Assembly: GCF_001039355.2 (NCBI RefSeq)
Contig: NW_019775081.1
Location: 398,764-462,763, forward strand
DNA length: 64,000 nt
Origin: Lingula anatina
Taxonomy: Eukaryota > Brachiopoda > Lingulata > Lingulida > Lingulidae
Reading direction: 5' to 3'
The position numbers were made by a program, and so were the translations under genes. Under the pieces are notes generated by a model. It was not told the DNA's origin and made no database searches. It worked only from the letters and a program-made list of their open reading frames with translations. This document shows positions 48,857 to 61,298 of the stretch, in pieces. Each line of letters begins with the position of its first letter. The first letter of the stretch is position 1.

Positions 48857-51656
48857 TTGTCCTAGATATGTCGTGTACCGGAGTAGGTGTTTTGGCTGCT
48901 GTGACTTTGTTGCACTTACTACCGGTACACTCCTGTATTTATTCTAACGTTTGATATGCAGCAAAGAGTATTTTTGATGACCTTGTTTATGATCGCTTTT
49001 TCCATTTCCTGACACACATGTCAACTAGAAACAAACCGGACGTATACTGAATATTTTAGACACCTGAATCCCATGGACCCGGTACTCGGTAACCAACGAG
49101 TTAAGTCCACCCCCACAAATATCAAACTGTACCTTTTTTTACCCCAGAATAGAGTCATTATACAAAAAAGTGGATACTTGAGTCACGCCACTGTCGATCA
49201 CATTTTGTGTAATCTTTGCATGTAATTCTGCCTATAGTCCAACATTTTCACTGCTTTATACCATGCCCCCTCTCCCATCCAAGTATGGAAAGACATAAAA
49301 ACTAAGTCAATTAAATGTCGCACGAAACAGCTATGCAAATAGGCTATCACACAAAATGTGTGCGTCGTCGACGTCACTCATGTTCACTACTTACGTCGAC
49401 AGGAGGACTTATGATTTTAAAACCAAGTTTTAAAGGTCAGCGAAATATTTATAAAGATTCAAAATGGAAGAAAAAAACATCAAAACCATGCTATTTTGAA
49501 AGCAGACATATTTCCTGTCTTGTGCTTAATTATCATTTATATAATCAGTATTCATGTCTAACCCCATATGATAACCTTGAACTTCATGCAAACCGCCTCT
49601 ATTATACAAACTAAGATAAGATAACCGCGAAATCACGCGTTAAAGTAACTTTGCCTATGCTTACGCCCCGTTTAAAGGTAAAAAGGTTTAAATATTAGCT
49701 TTAAATATTCGCGATTAATAAAGTGTACTTGTCTTGAATACATAATCATTTCATCTCTTTATAAGCTTCTCTGAAAATTCAAATGTTTTGATGGTTGTCT
49801 CGCAAAACTCTTACCAGTTCAGGGTCAGGGTTAAATAACACCTGCGTCAGCCTCGGTTTAAAAAAATTCAGAAGAAGAAGATTAAGTCTACGACCCAAAG
49901 GCCCTCTCGACTGCGTCGCAGGTACAAAATAGATCATATTCAGGCATGCAATGCATATATATAAAGCACAAGACTCGTGTTCTATTGACGAGAATTAACC
50001 CCCCCCCTCCCTTTGAAAATAGTTTAATTTTGTACTTGGACATGACATGAACTACATACAACGATTCGTAATTTTCGTCCATGTTTTGTATCTGCTTATC
50101 TTCGGAGGAGCAACACGTTCCTAACCTCGCCTTAACCTTTCGTATGATAGCCACAAAATCATGCAATGGATATGGGGCGGCCAAGTGACCTGACCGCAAT
50201 TATCTCTTTTATTTTATTTGCTTGTGATGCTTCTGTGCGAAGCGTGCACACTAGCTTTGTTCAGTGTAAATTCAATCGTCATTTTAAATGCAAAACGCTT
50301 CATGATGAAGATACGTGCGTTCAGACGAGAACTATTTTGAAACGAAAATCTTCCAAGTGACGCCCTAGCTTGGTGTATTTGTTTCTCTATTCTAGTACTT
50401 GTGAAAAATCTGGGGCATGTCTTCGAGGACATACCCATTGCCTTCTCATTTTTTCAGATATCACATTATATTAACAATAATTGCCACTTGGAGCCGCGAA
50501 TTAGAAACTTTGATTGCCGAATTAATGACTTTGAACCACTGTTTCCTGTTCCAAATGGAAGCATTGCATTTTTGGCTGCAAACAATTTAAATAGTTTTGG
50601 CCAGTTTTTATCTGTGTCTTTTGCTTTTTTTACACGTTTTTTTTTTTTCTTGACTGCAAACTACTTTCACTATGGCAGACGATCACAAGAAAATGCTCGT
50701 TAAAGTTTTTTGTGGTTTCTAATAAAATGATAACATTTCTCTTTTTTCTATAAAAATAACGAAAGGGATGTAAATGAAACGCACCATCAGGAAAATAATG
50801 AAGCAACAAAAATTTATCTTGAAAGAAATGCAAAGGCTGGATATATCCCGATCTGTTTTAGCCTAGGGTCTGAAAATAAATAAACAAATAAGTAATTAAA
50901 TATTTAAATTGATGAGAAGGTTATGGTTGACCTTCTGACCTTGAAACACTTGTTGACAAACAAAAAGAAAGCTGGTGCGAACAATTCCAAGCAAACAATC
51001 AGTAACTGACCATTATAACAGGACATTGCGGGACCGCATAATGTACAGTTGACTGTACTTTACGGCTGTCAAAGCATAAGTAACATTAATGGACGCTCAA
51101 AACCTCACACAATATAATAAATCAAGATGTTTTTCACTGCGAAGGTGACAGTTGTAATGTGCTACTGTTTAGGAAATAACACAGATTAGACCACATACTC
51201 ATAAAATTGAGATGCATTCGTGCTCTTTCAAACTATGGCGGGGGTTCAAATTAAAAGATACATTTCACTGGTATTTTGCCGTCCGTATTGTATGACCTTG
51301 CATTACTCTTTTTTTTCTTTTTACCTGATAAATTCAAACTTCCACTTAGAAACTAAGTAGCATTCAAGTATTTCCAAAACACAAGTAGCTTTTAAACGGT
51401 TGGTTACAGTTATATTGTAAACAAATCCCTTTACTGAAATTAGGCAATTCGCATTCAAACGTTTCCAAAACAAAAGCATCATTAAATAATGTCTGTCCAC
51501 CAATTTAAAAATTGAATACAACTAAAATCCGCTAATGGCTTAGGAGACTAAACTTTTCGTTTACTACACTAAAGTAAAGCTGCATCTTGAAGAGTTTTCG
51601 GTCACTCTGTGACCTTCCTCTGTAGGCCTTTGTGTATGCATGAAACTGAACACTTA

Positions 51657-52025
51657 TATATTCACTATGCTCTCAGTAAGAGTGCTGTCCCGTGTGTGTG
51701 ACAGTTTTTTTGTCTTTTCATTCTCGGTTCAGTCTTGGGTTGTGGGCCTCCTTGCCCCCTTCCCCTCATACCATGATGCGTCTTAACCAAAATCATTACC
51801 ACTTCCAACGGGATCTGTTGCCCCCGTGTGTGTCACTATGAGACTGAGCACTATTCCCTCATGTCTCAGTAATAGTACTGCCCCATGTGTGTAACAGTTG
51901 GTGTCTCTCCCTTCTCGGTTCAGTCTTGGGTTGTGGGCGCTGGTGTTAATTGCCTCCTTGCTCCCTTCCTCTCATACCATGCATATTATGATGGGTCTTT
52001 ATCCAAAATCATTACCATCAATGTA
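51657..52025. repeat. Diverged tandem duplication of about 200 bp
   Basis: Two copies start near 51657 and 51860. Both contain CTCGGTTCAGTCTTGGGTTG, then CTTCC-CTCATACCATG and CAAAATCATTACCA. No gene is recognised here. Confidence 0.8.
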
Positions 52026-52287
52026 TGCCATTACATGGGTGTTCTTCTTTTTTTTCAACTGAAGTTGGTAAAAAGCTTCACAAAGGTTTTCCACCTGAAT
52101 ATAGTCCACTAGGGGCCCAATAGATCCTAGATTATATAACAAAGAAATCCAAAATGGTGGACATTGTGTGGGGAGGGCATTTTAATCCAAATGGATAACG
52201 TGAAAACCTATAAGAGGTACCATTTATAATAAATAAATTTATTACCCTTTTTTCTATAACAGAATAGAAGTCATCACAGATCAAGGT

Positions 52288-52318
<31 letters not shown>

Positions 52319-53332
52319 TAAGTTGAAGCTCCAAAAAGGGCCAAAGCCGCTATGGTTTCATACATAGTAATTTTATAAACAGTCGACCACTTTGAATGGA
52401 TAGCAGTCGGTGCCAGCGCAAATAACACTAATTTCTATGCAACATTGTTTGAATTATTTCTTTCACCGCATCCCGGATCTTTAAAGTCAAAGTTCTATAG
52501 AATTGCAATCGGCAATCCTCGGCTCATTTCGCAAGCTCCATTGTCGAGTGCGGAGACATCCGAGTAGTTCCGAGTGATAGAATTGGGTCGATCATGTTTG
52601 ACAAACCACAGGTAATACTTGGCTATTTGCAGTATGTCTGAATTACACTGTAGAAGCATGTATAAATAGAGGATTCATTATACACTAAAACATCTTCGTT
52701 GGGGTGAAAATGATTTTCAAGTTTAAAGAATGTTTTTTAAATAAGGTGCATGAATAATGAGATTGTGATTGCGTTTTGTTGTGCCATTGTGTTTTTATGT
52801 TTGTGCATCTAGTCAGATCATTGCGGTGTAATGACAGCGTTCAGTTCATTCTCAGGTAAACTGCACTGGCACCGTAAAAACTTCTTTTTCAGACTCTGGT
52901 TGAGAAAATTGTAATGAAAATTATCTTATTCTTTATCAAGGCGAGTGAAAAAGAAAAACAAAAATAATTTACAAATTCCTAGTGCTTTTTTTGCTTGTTT
53001 ATCGTAAAAGCACAATCGTGTAAATATATTGTGTTATGTCTTATACGTCTTTATATTCACAAATGTCCAGATAAAAGATACAATTGCAATGCATGGGATT
53101 TACCAAAGACACTATATGTTACACGAGGTTTTCAAAAATGATGTGTCGCAAGTCATGTCTTTCAAGCCCACAGTGCAATTGATTAGAAAATAATTGAGGC
53201 CTGTCATTATATTTTATTATCAGTTCTTTACAGATTCATAAATGCAAGGTTTATTTTAAACTATTTTGTGGTTATTGGAAGACCATTTCATGTACTACTA
53301 CTTAGTGCATTTCATGTTGTGGTGATAGTATT

Positions 53333-53649
53333 CAGGCCTACCCAACTACCAGACTCGGCACCGAATGATCCTGAATTCACCGGTAGATCGGACCACACTA
53401 CCCGTTTTCAAGGTGTGAGTCAGTACGCATTTCACAGTATCATACCCCGAACAAATTTTGAGTGGTGATGCAATGCTTTTGAACCCCGCTGAGAATCGTC
53501 ACTATCACATCGCGTACTAGGCAAGAGCGGTGTCGCGTCTAATACTGTGAAATGAGTACTGATACACACCTTGAAAACGGGTAGTGTGGTCCGATCTACC
53601 GGTGAATTCAGGATCATTCGGTGCCGAGTCCGGTAGTTGGGTAGGCCTG
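53333..53649. mobile_element. Foldback MITE with about 107-bp arms and 5-bp target duplication
   Basis: The arms 53333-53439 and 53543-53649 are nearly perfect reverse complements, with only about five mismatches. The left arm starts CAGGCCTACCCAACTACCAG. The pentamer GTATT flanks the element on both sides (53328-53332 and 53650-53654). The 103-bp centre has no coding capacity. Confidence 0.9.
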
Positions 53650-55337
53650 GTATTGAACACAAGATTTAATAAGGGAACATACTTATATCTTTACCTTTCT
53701 TTATTCGTTACCATTGCAACTGAGATTTTATGGTACTAAGGCCTATCTTAGTGATACGTTTATTAGTTTCACAGAGCCCAGATACTTCTCGTCTTCTCGC
53801 CAACTTTTTCAACATGGCATTTGTTGAATGCGTTGCAACGTGTCTTTAGACCAAATCGCAACTGCAGCATTTGGCAGGTAAACGATATGTAAATGAGTAT
53901 GAGGTTGAATATAAGTAAAATAATAACTGAAGAAAAAAATTAATAGAAAATTGAAACCGAATACGATAAATCAATGCATGAATAAATAAAAAGAATTACT
54001 GTGAATCACAACCACAAAGTTGTTTATGTAAGCATATGCATCAAAATGAATAAAATGCGGAGTACGGTATGTGGTGAAATATCAAAAAGTCTCCGAATAG
54101 TCACCAGGAGACAGGTATTGTGGAAAGGCAAAGTTGAGAGTTGAAGCTTTACGCTGACTCATAAGTCTATGACATTACAAGGATAGTTGCACTGCAACTC
54201 GCAGCCCATAAACACTCACGATCATTTTTGTTTAATTAAATATACTGTAGAAGGCGCAGTATGTAATCGTTTATTTCTTTTAGGAAGATCCAAATACCTA
54301 GTGACTGGCTGTTATATCTTTTTTTTAAGATCTCCGGTCAACAAACTCATCAGAAAGTCTTATTTATTTATAATAATCCAAGCACCTTTTACACTGACTG
54401 ACAACACCAAGGATAGGTGGGTGAATTTGCCTTTGGATTACGTGCATAGATCCATAAAGGTGTGACAAATGACGGGCTTGAATACACAACTTGAATACAC
54501 CATTCTGGAAAGTTTAGAGGGTACCAGCAGTGAGCTAAAAAAATCATTAGTCTTTTGTGGGTAGGCTCAAAACTCGTCATATTATGAAATACACAAATGA
54601 AAGCATGCACTAAAATGCGTGGGAGGGACCAGGTGTTACTTGACCCCGCCTTGGTAGCACAAACAAAATGTTATGGATAATTTCAGTTTTCCTAGACAGG
54701 AGAGTGGGTATGGAAAAACACATAAACTTTATTAGAAACGCTTGGAGAGTGGGCACAAAGAGATCGATGTTTACAGAAAAAATATGCAAGCACTTTCACG
54801 ACAGAGCGTTACGCTAATAATGATAATATACAATTGTTGAAATTCAACCAAACATTTCCTCGAAGAGTATATATGTGACTTTTTGTTTTCTTCCAAAATT
54901 AAGTGTAAACAAACAAAGTATCTTAACTAGCCACCATAAGTATTAACATGCAAATTGAATTATTTAAATAGTGGCTTTGCTTATTTTGTCAGCACGGTCT
55001 TATTAAAAACAAGGTTACGCCAGACATCAAAATGCTTTAAATTCTACATTTCATACCACAAGTTCATAATGCATTTTGGTGTTTACATCTTAGTTACAGG
55101 TTCCAAGCCAGCTTAGTTTGGTCTCAAATAAAGAAGTACATACACGTGCGTGAATTGCAATTAACAAAGAATAAAAAACAAAAATGCCACATTCGAACGA
55201 ACAGTCTCTTATCCCGATTTCAACAACTATCCGAATAGTTGCCAGGGAACACGTGCAAGTGTTTAGACGGTGCTAAGTAAAAAGGCGTGAGTTGTAGTTT
55301 TGAGATGCTACATAATATGACATGACAACACATGGCA

Positions 55338-57373
55338 TCACATGAGAAATTGCACTGTGCCGTCACCTTGCGTAAATCGTGACGTCCCCAGTGTTAACTG
55401 CTTAAGTGCAGGGCCCAGGTCCTCAATCTTGACTGACCCACTGCGAGCATTCATGCCATCATAGATCCCCTCCACGCTGTACTTGTAGCTGTTGCCGTTC
55501 TGAAGGTCGATCTGCATGTTGGCTTTGTACTCCGTGTCTATAGAGTCGGCGTACATGGTACCTGTGGCATACAAAAGGCGGTTTGGGGGGCACTTAATCG
55601 GCCATTCCCACGTGCGCTGTTCCGTTGTCGTTGTGGACCTACCGTATGAGGCAATCGCGGTGACCTTCCAGGTTGAACTGGCCTTTACACCTTCCACCCC
55701 TGGGATACCACCGGAGACCGTTGTCTGCAAAGAGAACTCCAAAGCCGTGGTTATGCCCCACTGTCGCGTAATGGTGACGGATCGGGAACCCTTCACGAGG
55801 TAGGTCTGTTCTACGGACGATTCATTGGTGATCCTCTGCTGGACGACTGTTTCCGGAACCGAGGCGACAATTTCCGTGTCCAGATTCGGGTAGGTGACGT
55901 CTACCAAGCGTGCCTGCTTAATTGGATGCAGTATAGCGAACCCCAGACTGTCGACGTCCTCGCCCCCGGCACCGAACATTCCGCAGACGATACCAGAGCC
56001 CACATCCGGACAGTAACGGCCGTCCTCTTCCAACCAGCTCGAGAAGATTCCCCAATCGCGCCCATTGTCCGTCTGCAACCAGATGGCGCCTAGACGATGA
56101 TTCCCGCCTGAGCTGGTCTCTCCGCTAGCTTGGATGTTGAGTTTGGTCAACTTCTCGCCGGTGTTTAAGCGAAACTCGCTTGAAGATCCAGATCGCTTCC
56201 CAACAAGGTGAGACTTCCCGTCGCTCATCCACATCTCCACTCCACGGATACGCCAATCGTCTTTCCAGGCTTTTAGCCTGGTCATGATGGCTCCATCGTC
56301 CAGTCTGACGTACGTGAAAGGCGTTCCGCCATTTCCACCAGAGGCCTGAAAAGGAAAGTCAGGTCTCAGTACTGATTACTATATGTAAAAATTTCCCTCC
56401 CAAGGCCCCCATGCCCCTCAAAAATATAATAATAATAATAATAATGATAATAATAATAATAATCTTAGGTAGCACCCTCCAGTATGTAAACGGCGTCCCG
56501 CCAATTCCATTAGAGCACTGAAGTTATTACTGTGCTTGAACCCCACCCAGCAGGCATAGTGACATTTTATAATATTATAATATTATGATAATGTTATGAT
56601 GAAGTTATGCGAAATTTTTACTCCATACAAAAAATGCCCCAGTTAACAAAAAAGCATTATGATGACGTTATAATATTTGTTGAAAGATTCGAATGCTGAT
56701 TCTTCAAAACTTTATGATAACGTTATCTTCTGTAATTTTTTAGCGTCTCTATAATATTCTGGAAAAGAATTATATAATGTTTTGAAAACATTTTTTTACA
56801 AATAACCAAAACACTTCTTACTCCATTTTAACTACATTTAGCAGTTTTAATCTAATTAATTAATTAATTAGATTTTAATTAAATCAATTAAATTTAATTA
56901 ATGTTATTAATTTAATTAATTAAAATTCTAAATTGTGCTTGGGGTTAGTCGACAACTAGAGCTGTGGAAATTGTAGAATCTTCGGACTTTTGTTACCGAA
57001 ATAACCAGCATGTGATGAAAGTTTACATAAACTATTAGAATGAATGCCCCACCATCAGTCATAGTGTTCTAATTTACATTGCTTCTGGAAAAGATTAGAT
57101 AGACATCAATACTGTAGCGAACTTTATCAAATTATAAAAAACGGTGCTTTAAAGTAAAAGTGATAGTTGTTTGGTGTCTATAGTGAACTAGCTAATTTCC
57201 CCAACTTGTTTTTCAGAAATACATTCTAATAAACTTCCGCGCAAGATCAACTAACACAAAGATGATTAATTCTAGCTAAAAATGTGATTGAGTAAAGTTA
57301 ATTATGTTTATAGTTCACGGTAACCTGTTAAAGCTAGGTAGATAGACATGCCAGACTAAGGTGACAGTGACTC

Positions 57374-57441
<68 letters not shown>

Positions 57442-57907
57442 CTTTGGTTGTTCACTCTGACTGCTGATCTCCAACCACCGTAGAGCGTGCTGTACACTAC
57501 TGTGCTGCATAATTGTCGAGAATCTGCACTTGCAGCAGTAACCGGTTTATATTAAATACCACATCTTTTCCATAAACGTTTGTGTAAAGTTATAAGTGAA
57601 TGGTTTTGTTAAGTGGCATGTAGAACCTCATTAAACGAGCACCAAACCTGTAAAGCCACATTCTCAGCAAAAGTGCAACGTTGAAAAACGTAATTTCGAA
57701 TTAATTAAAATTAATTCAAATGTACTGCAAAATGTTGCATAAAACGCACATAATTAAGAAAAGAACATACATGTTTATTCTCAAATACCGTTTTCGCGAC
57801 GAACACAGGATCTTTCTTTAGTACATTCAATGTGGTAAGAATTAACATACCTGATTGGTGGTGAAATACCTCTTGTCAATGCTGCTGAATTCTCTGAGGT
57901 GAGGCAT
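55338..57907 (-). CDS. Jacalin-like/aerolysin-like pore-forming protein, copy B
   Basis: Exons 57907-57851 and 56345-55338 on the minus strand give 354 residues, intact. The start, exon 1 length (57 bases), intron phase 0 and domain order match copy A. Differences are scattered substitutions, several in the pore-forming module (for example EGVKASS where A has ADVEVSS), and a tail about 21 residues longer than in A, ending GDGTVQFLM. The intron is larger than in copy A because of an AT-rich insert starting CAGCAGGCATAGTGACATTT and a (TA)n tract. Copies B and C share this tail and their 3' flanks, so they probably separated more recently. Confidence 0.9.
56426..56462. repeat. (AAT)n microsatellite in the copy B intron
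   Basis: About twelve AAT units with one ATG interruption, near the exon 2 acceptor. Confidence 0.88.
56546..56940. mobile_element. AT-rich insert in the copy B intron
   Basis: It starts CCCAGCAGGCATAGTGACAT, the same left end as the copy C insert, and is absent at the matching place in copy A. The interior has repeated ATAATATTATAAT and GATAACGTTAT palindromes, followed by a long TTAAT palindromic stretch. The right end is unclear. Confidence 0.55.
57377..57437. repeat. (TA)n microsatellite in the copy B intron
   Basis: About 30 TA units. Confidence 0.95.
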
Positions 57908-58009
57908 TCTGGAGTAAAGTGCTGTGATTCCTCGATCCTGGATGAATTTGGTGTCTTACCCGCGTAGGAGAAAGCGTTACAGGTGGGAAGATATGAAGCA
58001 CGGGCGCCG

Positions 58010-58061
58010 TATTTATACGCGTTTTCCACGCCTACTTCTGCGCAAGGCTGACGCTGATTGG
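58010..58061 (-). promoter_or_regulatory. Copy B promoter: TATA and CCAAT boxes
   Basis: TATAAATA (58017-58010) and CCAATC (58061-58056) on the minus strand, with the same spacing to each other as in copy A. Confidence 0.75.
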
Positions 58062-60040
58062 TTATCCTAGTAACGTCGTGTATCTGAGTAGGTGTTTTGG
58101 CTGCTGTGACTTTGTTGCACTTACTACTGGTTCACTCCTGTATTTATTATAACGTTTGATATGCATCAAAAAGTATTTTGATGACCTTGTTTATGGTCGC
58201 TTTTTCCATTGCCTAACACACATGTCAACTAGAAACAAACCGGACGTATTTTTAGACATCTGAATACCCTGGACCCTGTAATCAACGAGTAAAGTCTACA
58301 GGAACATATGTCACACAGTAACTTTTTTACCACAAAAGAGAGTCATTATACAAAAAAGTGAACACTTCAGTCACGACAGTAGCGATCACATTGTGTGTAA
58401 TTTAGCATATTATTCTGCCTAGTCCAACATTTTCACTGCTTTATACCATGCCCCATCTCCAATCTCAGTATGGAAAGACATAAATGGTAAGTTAATTAAA
58501 TGCCACACGAAACAGCTATGCAAATATAGCTATGCAAAATATGTGCGTAGTTGACGTCACTCATGTTAACTACTCATATTCACCACGTTTTAAAGGTCAA
58601 TGAAAAAAATGATAAAGATTCAAAATGGAAGAAAAAACATCCAAACCATGCTATTTTGAGAGCAGACACATCTCTTGTTTTGTGCTTATTTATCATTTAT
58701 ATTATTAGTGTTTATGTCTAACCCGATATGATAACCTTGAACTTCATACCAATTAACCGTCTCTATTACACAAACTACAGTAACTTTCCCTATGCTTACG
58801 CCCCGTTTAAAGGTAAAGAAATTCAAATAACATATTAGCGAAAGATACAGCGTACTTCAACGGATTTTTTTTTCGGAAAGGAGCATTTGCGCAGCTTCAT
58901 CATCCATTCATACATCATATTCTTTTCATACTTGAGCAGGTTGTTATTATGCAGTTCCGTTTGTCTTCAATACACAGTCATTTAACTCTTTACAAGCTTC
59001 TCTGACAATTCAAATGTTTTTATGGTTGTCTCGCAAAACTCTTACCAGTTCAGGGTCAGGGTTAAATATTACCTGCGACGGCCTCGGTTTGAAAAAACTC
59101 AGAACAAGAAGATTAACCCAAATGCCCCCTCGACTGCATCACAGGTCAAAACATATATCATATTCAGGCATGCAATGCATATCAAGCACAAAAGTCGTGT
59201 TCTTTTGACGAGAATCGACTCTTTTGACTGTGCGTAGCGCGCATAGTGGTTCTGTTCTGTATAAATTCAGTCGACATATTTCATATTTAATGATGAAGAT
59301 ACGTGCGTTCAGACGAGAACTACTTCGAAACGAAAATCTTCCAAGTGGCGTCCTAGCTTTGTGCATTTGATTGCTTTTCTCGATTCTAGTATTTATGAAA
59401 CATCCTGGGCACAATTCTTAATGTCTTCGAGGACATACCCCATTGTATTCCCCATTTTTCAGATACCACTGGTTAAGTCCTCATTTACGATAATTGCCAC
59501 CTGGAGCCGTGAATTAGTGACCGCCGAATTAATGACTTGGAACCATTGTTTCCTGTTTCAAATACTGACTGCGAGCATAGAATTATTCAATTATATCAAT
59601 TTATCATGTTCTGGCTTGTTTTCATCCTGGTCTTTTGGTTTTTACACTACACTTATTTCGACTGCAAACTACTTTCACTATGGTAGACGATGAGAAGAAA
59701 ATGCTCGGTAGCGCTCTCAGAAGTTCCGCATAAAAAGAGGATAACATTTCACTTCTTTCTATAAAAATAACAAAAGAGATGTTGTTTGTAAGTGAAATGC
59801 ACTACCAGGAAAATGATGAAGAAACAAAACAATATCTTTAAAGAAATTGAGAGGCTTTATATATAAAAAGATGTTTTAGCAGATGAACTAAAAATAAATA
59901 AATAAATAAATAAATAAGCAGATTGATGAAAACGGGTGACCGTCTGACCTTGAAACGCTTGACAACAAAAAAATCTTTGGAGAGTATTTTAAGAAGCAAC
60001 AAAGGGATCGCACTGAAACTTGACAGGTACCTTAGAGAAC

Positions 60041-60783
60041 ATATGGATCGACCGCTAAGCAACGCAGCTTACTATGGGATTCTTGCTGTCAGAAAAAAAT
60101 GACCATAAACGGGGAGCCATTGCCAGGCAATTCAACATTTATCAGGGAACCGTTAGTAAAGTCCTCCAAAGAAATGCTACAACAGGCGCACCTACTCCAA
60201 AACCTCGACCAGGGTGTTGTCGAATCACAACAAGAAGACAGGATTGCCTTCTCCTTAGACTGTGCCGTGCTGGCCGTGCAAAGACAAACAGTGTCCTCAG
60301 AAGGGAGTGGCAGAATGTCATTCAAAGGCCCGTTTCAAGGCCCCTAGTGAACAAGAGATTACTGCAAGCCGGTTATTTTGCACGAAGACCAGTACTGAAA
60401 CCACTGTTAACAGCAGGTCATATACAGCGACGTCTGCAATGGGCCGGAGACCACGTGCGTTTGCAGCTAAACCACTGGAATCACGTTGTTTTCAGTGATG
60501 AGTCCAGATATGGAGTTCTTATGGTTGACGGTCGAATCCGTGTCCGCCAGCGTGTACCAGAGGCATAAAACGATGACCGTGTACTGCCTGGGGTGCAAGC
60601 AGGGGGTGGTGGCGTCTCTATTTGGGGAGCATTCCATGTCGGTGCCCAGTACCAGTTGGTTTTTCTAGAAGGCATAAACCCAATTGAAAGCCTGTGGGCG
60701 GATGTAGCACGCAGAATCAATAGCTATGGTCATCAGCCGGTAGATCGTGATGTGCCGTCACCTTACATCTTATGTCAGATTTG
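60041..60783 (+). pseudogene. Degenerate Tc1-like transposase
   Basis: The reading starts at ATG 60041 (MDRPLSN, the typical Tc1-like start), shifts frame in a poly-A run near 60093, and continues through a paired-type helix-turn-helix (AIARQFNIYQGTVSKVLQR) and ITTRRQD to the first catalytic Asp in VVFSDESRY. An in-frame TAA at 60566-60568 interrupts it. The frame then resumes with GVSIWGAFHVGAQYQLVFLEG, and jumps straight to NPIESLWADVARRIN, which holds the third acidic residue. The segment with the second catalytic Asp is deleted. The element is therefore dead. It lies between the 5' flank of copy B and the 3' flank of copy C. Confidence 0.9.
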
Positions 60784-61298
60784 ATATTATTAACCAAAAT
60801 ATCTCACAATTGAAGACTGGATATTTTTATGACTCAAGTACACACTTCTTTGATGAAAAAAGCAAAAATAATAAAAAAATTAATCTGCACTCAAAAATAA
60901 TGATAGAAATATATCATATTAAGTATTAACCCTGTATGTGATTTTTTGTTTTGTAACAAAATTAAGTGTCAACAATTAAAATACCTTAACTGGCAACCAT
61001 AAGTATAAACATAAAAATTGAATGATTTTGATAATGGCTTTGCTTATTTTGTTAACACGGTCTTATTAAAAACAAGGTCACACCTGACATCAGTATGCCC
61101 TATAAATTCTACATTTCAAACCACAAGTTTATAACACATTTTGGTGTTTATACCTTAGTTACAGGTTTCAAGGCAGCTTCGTTTGGTCTCAAATCAAGAT
61201 GTGCATACAAGTGCGGGAAATGTATCAACAAAGAAAAAAACAACAAAAGAGTCACATTCGAACGATTTCAACAACTATCTGAATAGTTGCCAGGGACA

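Larger units (their letters stand above)
46990..50975. repeat. Segmental duplication unit A
   Basis: Exon sequence, promoter and about 2 kb of 5' flank match unit B. Shared words in the far flank include GAAGATACGTGCGTTCAGAC (50309 and 59296). The match fades near 50975/59977. Confidence 0.75.
50976..54870. other. Spacer between pore-former units A and B
   Basis: No convincing gene is seen. It contains the diverged tandem duplication (51657-52025), a (CA)n tract (52288-52315) and the foldback element at 53333-53649. A short frame with a donor at 52594-52611 is too small to call. Confidence 0.6.
54870..59977. repeat. Segmental duplication unit B
   Basis: Its 3' flank (54870-55330) matches that of unit C (60925-61290), with the shared word GAATAGTTGCCAGGGA. 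Its 5' flank (58140-59977) matches unit A and, as far as the window goes, unit C. Confidence 0.78.
57908..61298. other. Spacer between pore-former copies B and C
   Basis: Apart from the copy B promoter, duplicated 5' flank (to about 59977), the dead Tc1-like element and duplicated 3' flank (60925-61290), nothing coding is recognised. A short TAAA run is at about 59891-59917. Confidence 0.65.

Noticed and set aside
50166..50703. Plus-strand frames of 64 and 100 codons in the copy A upstream flank
   Set aside because: The homologous flank in unit B (59250-59700) does not keep either frame.
52594..52611. Short coding-like exon MFDKPQ followed by a GTAATA donor
   Set aside because: Only six codons and no matching downstream exon was found before the next locus.
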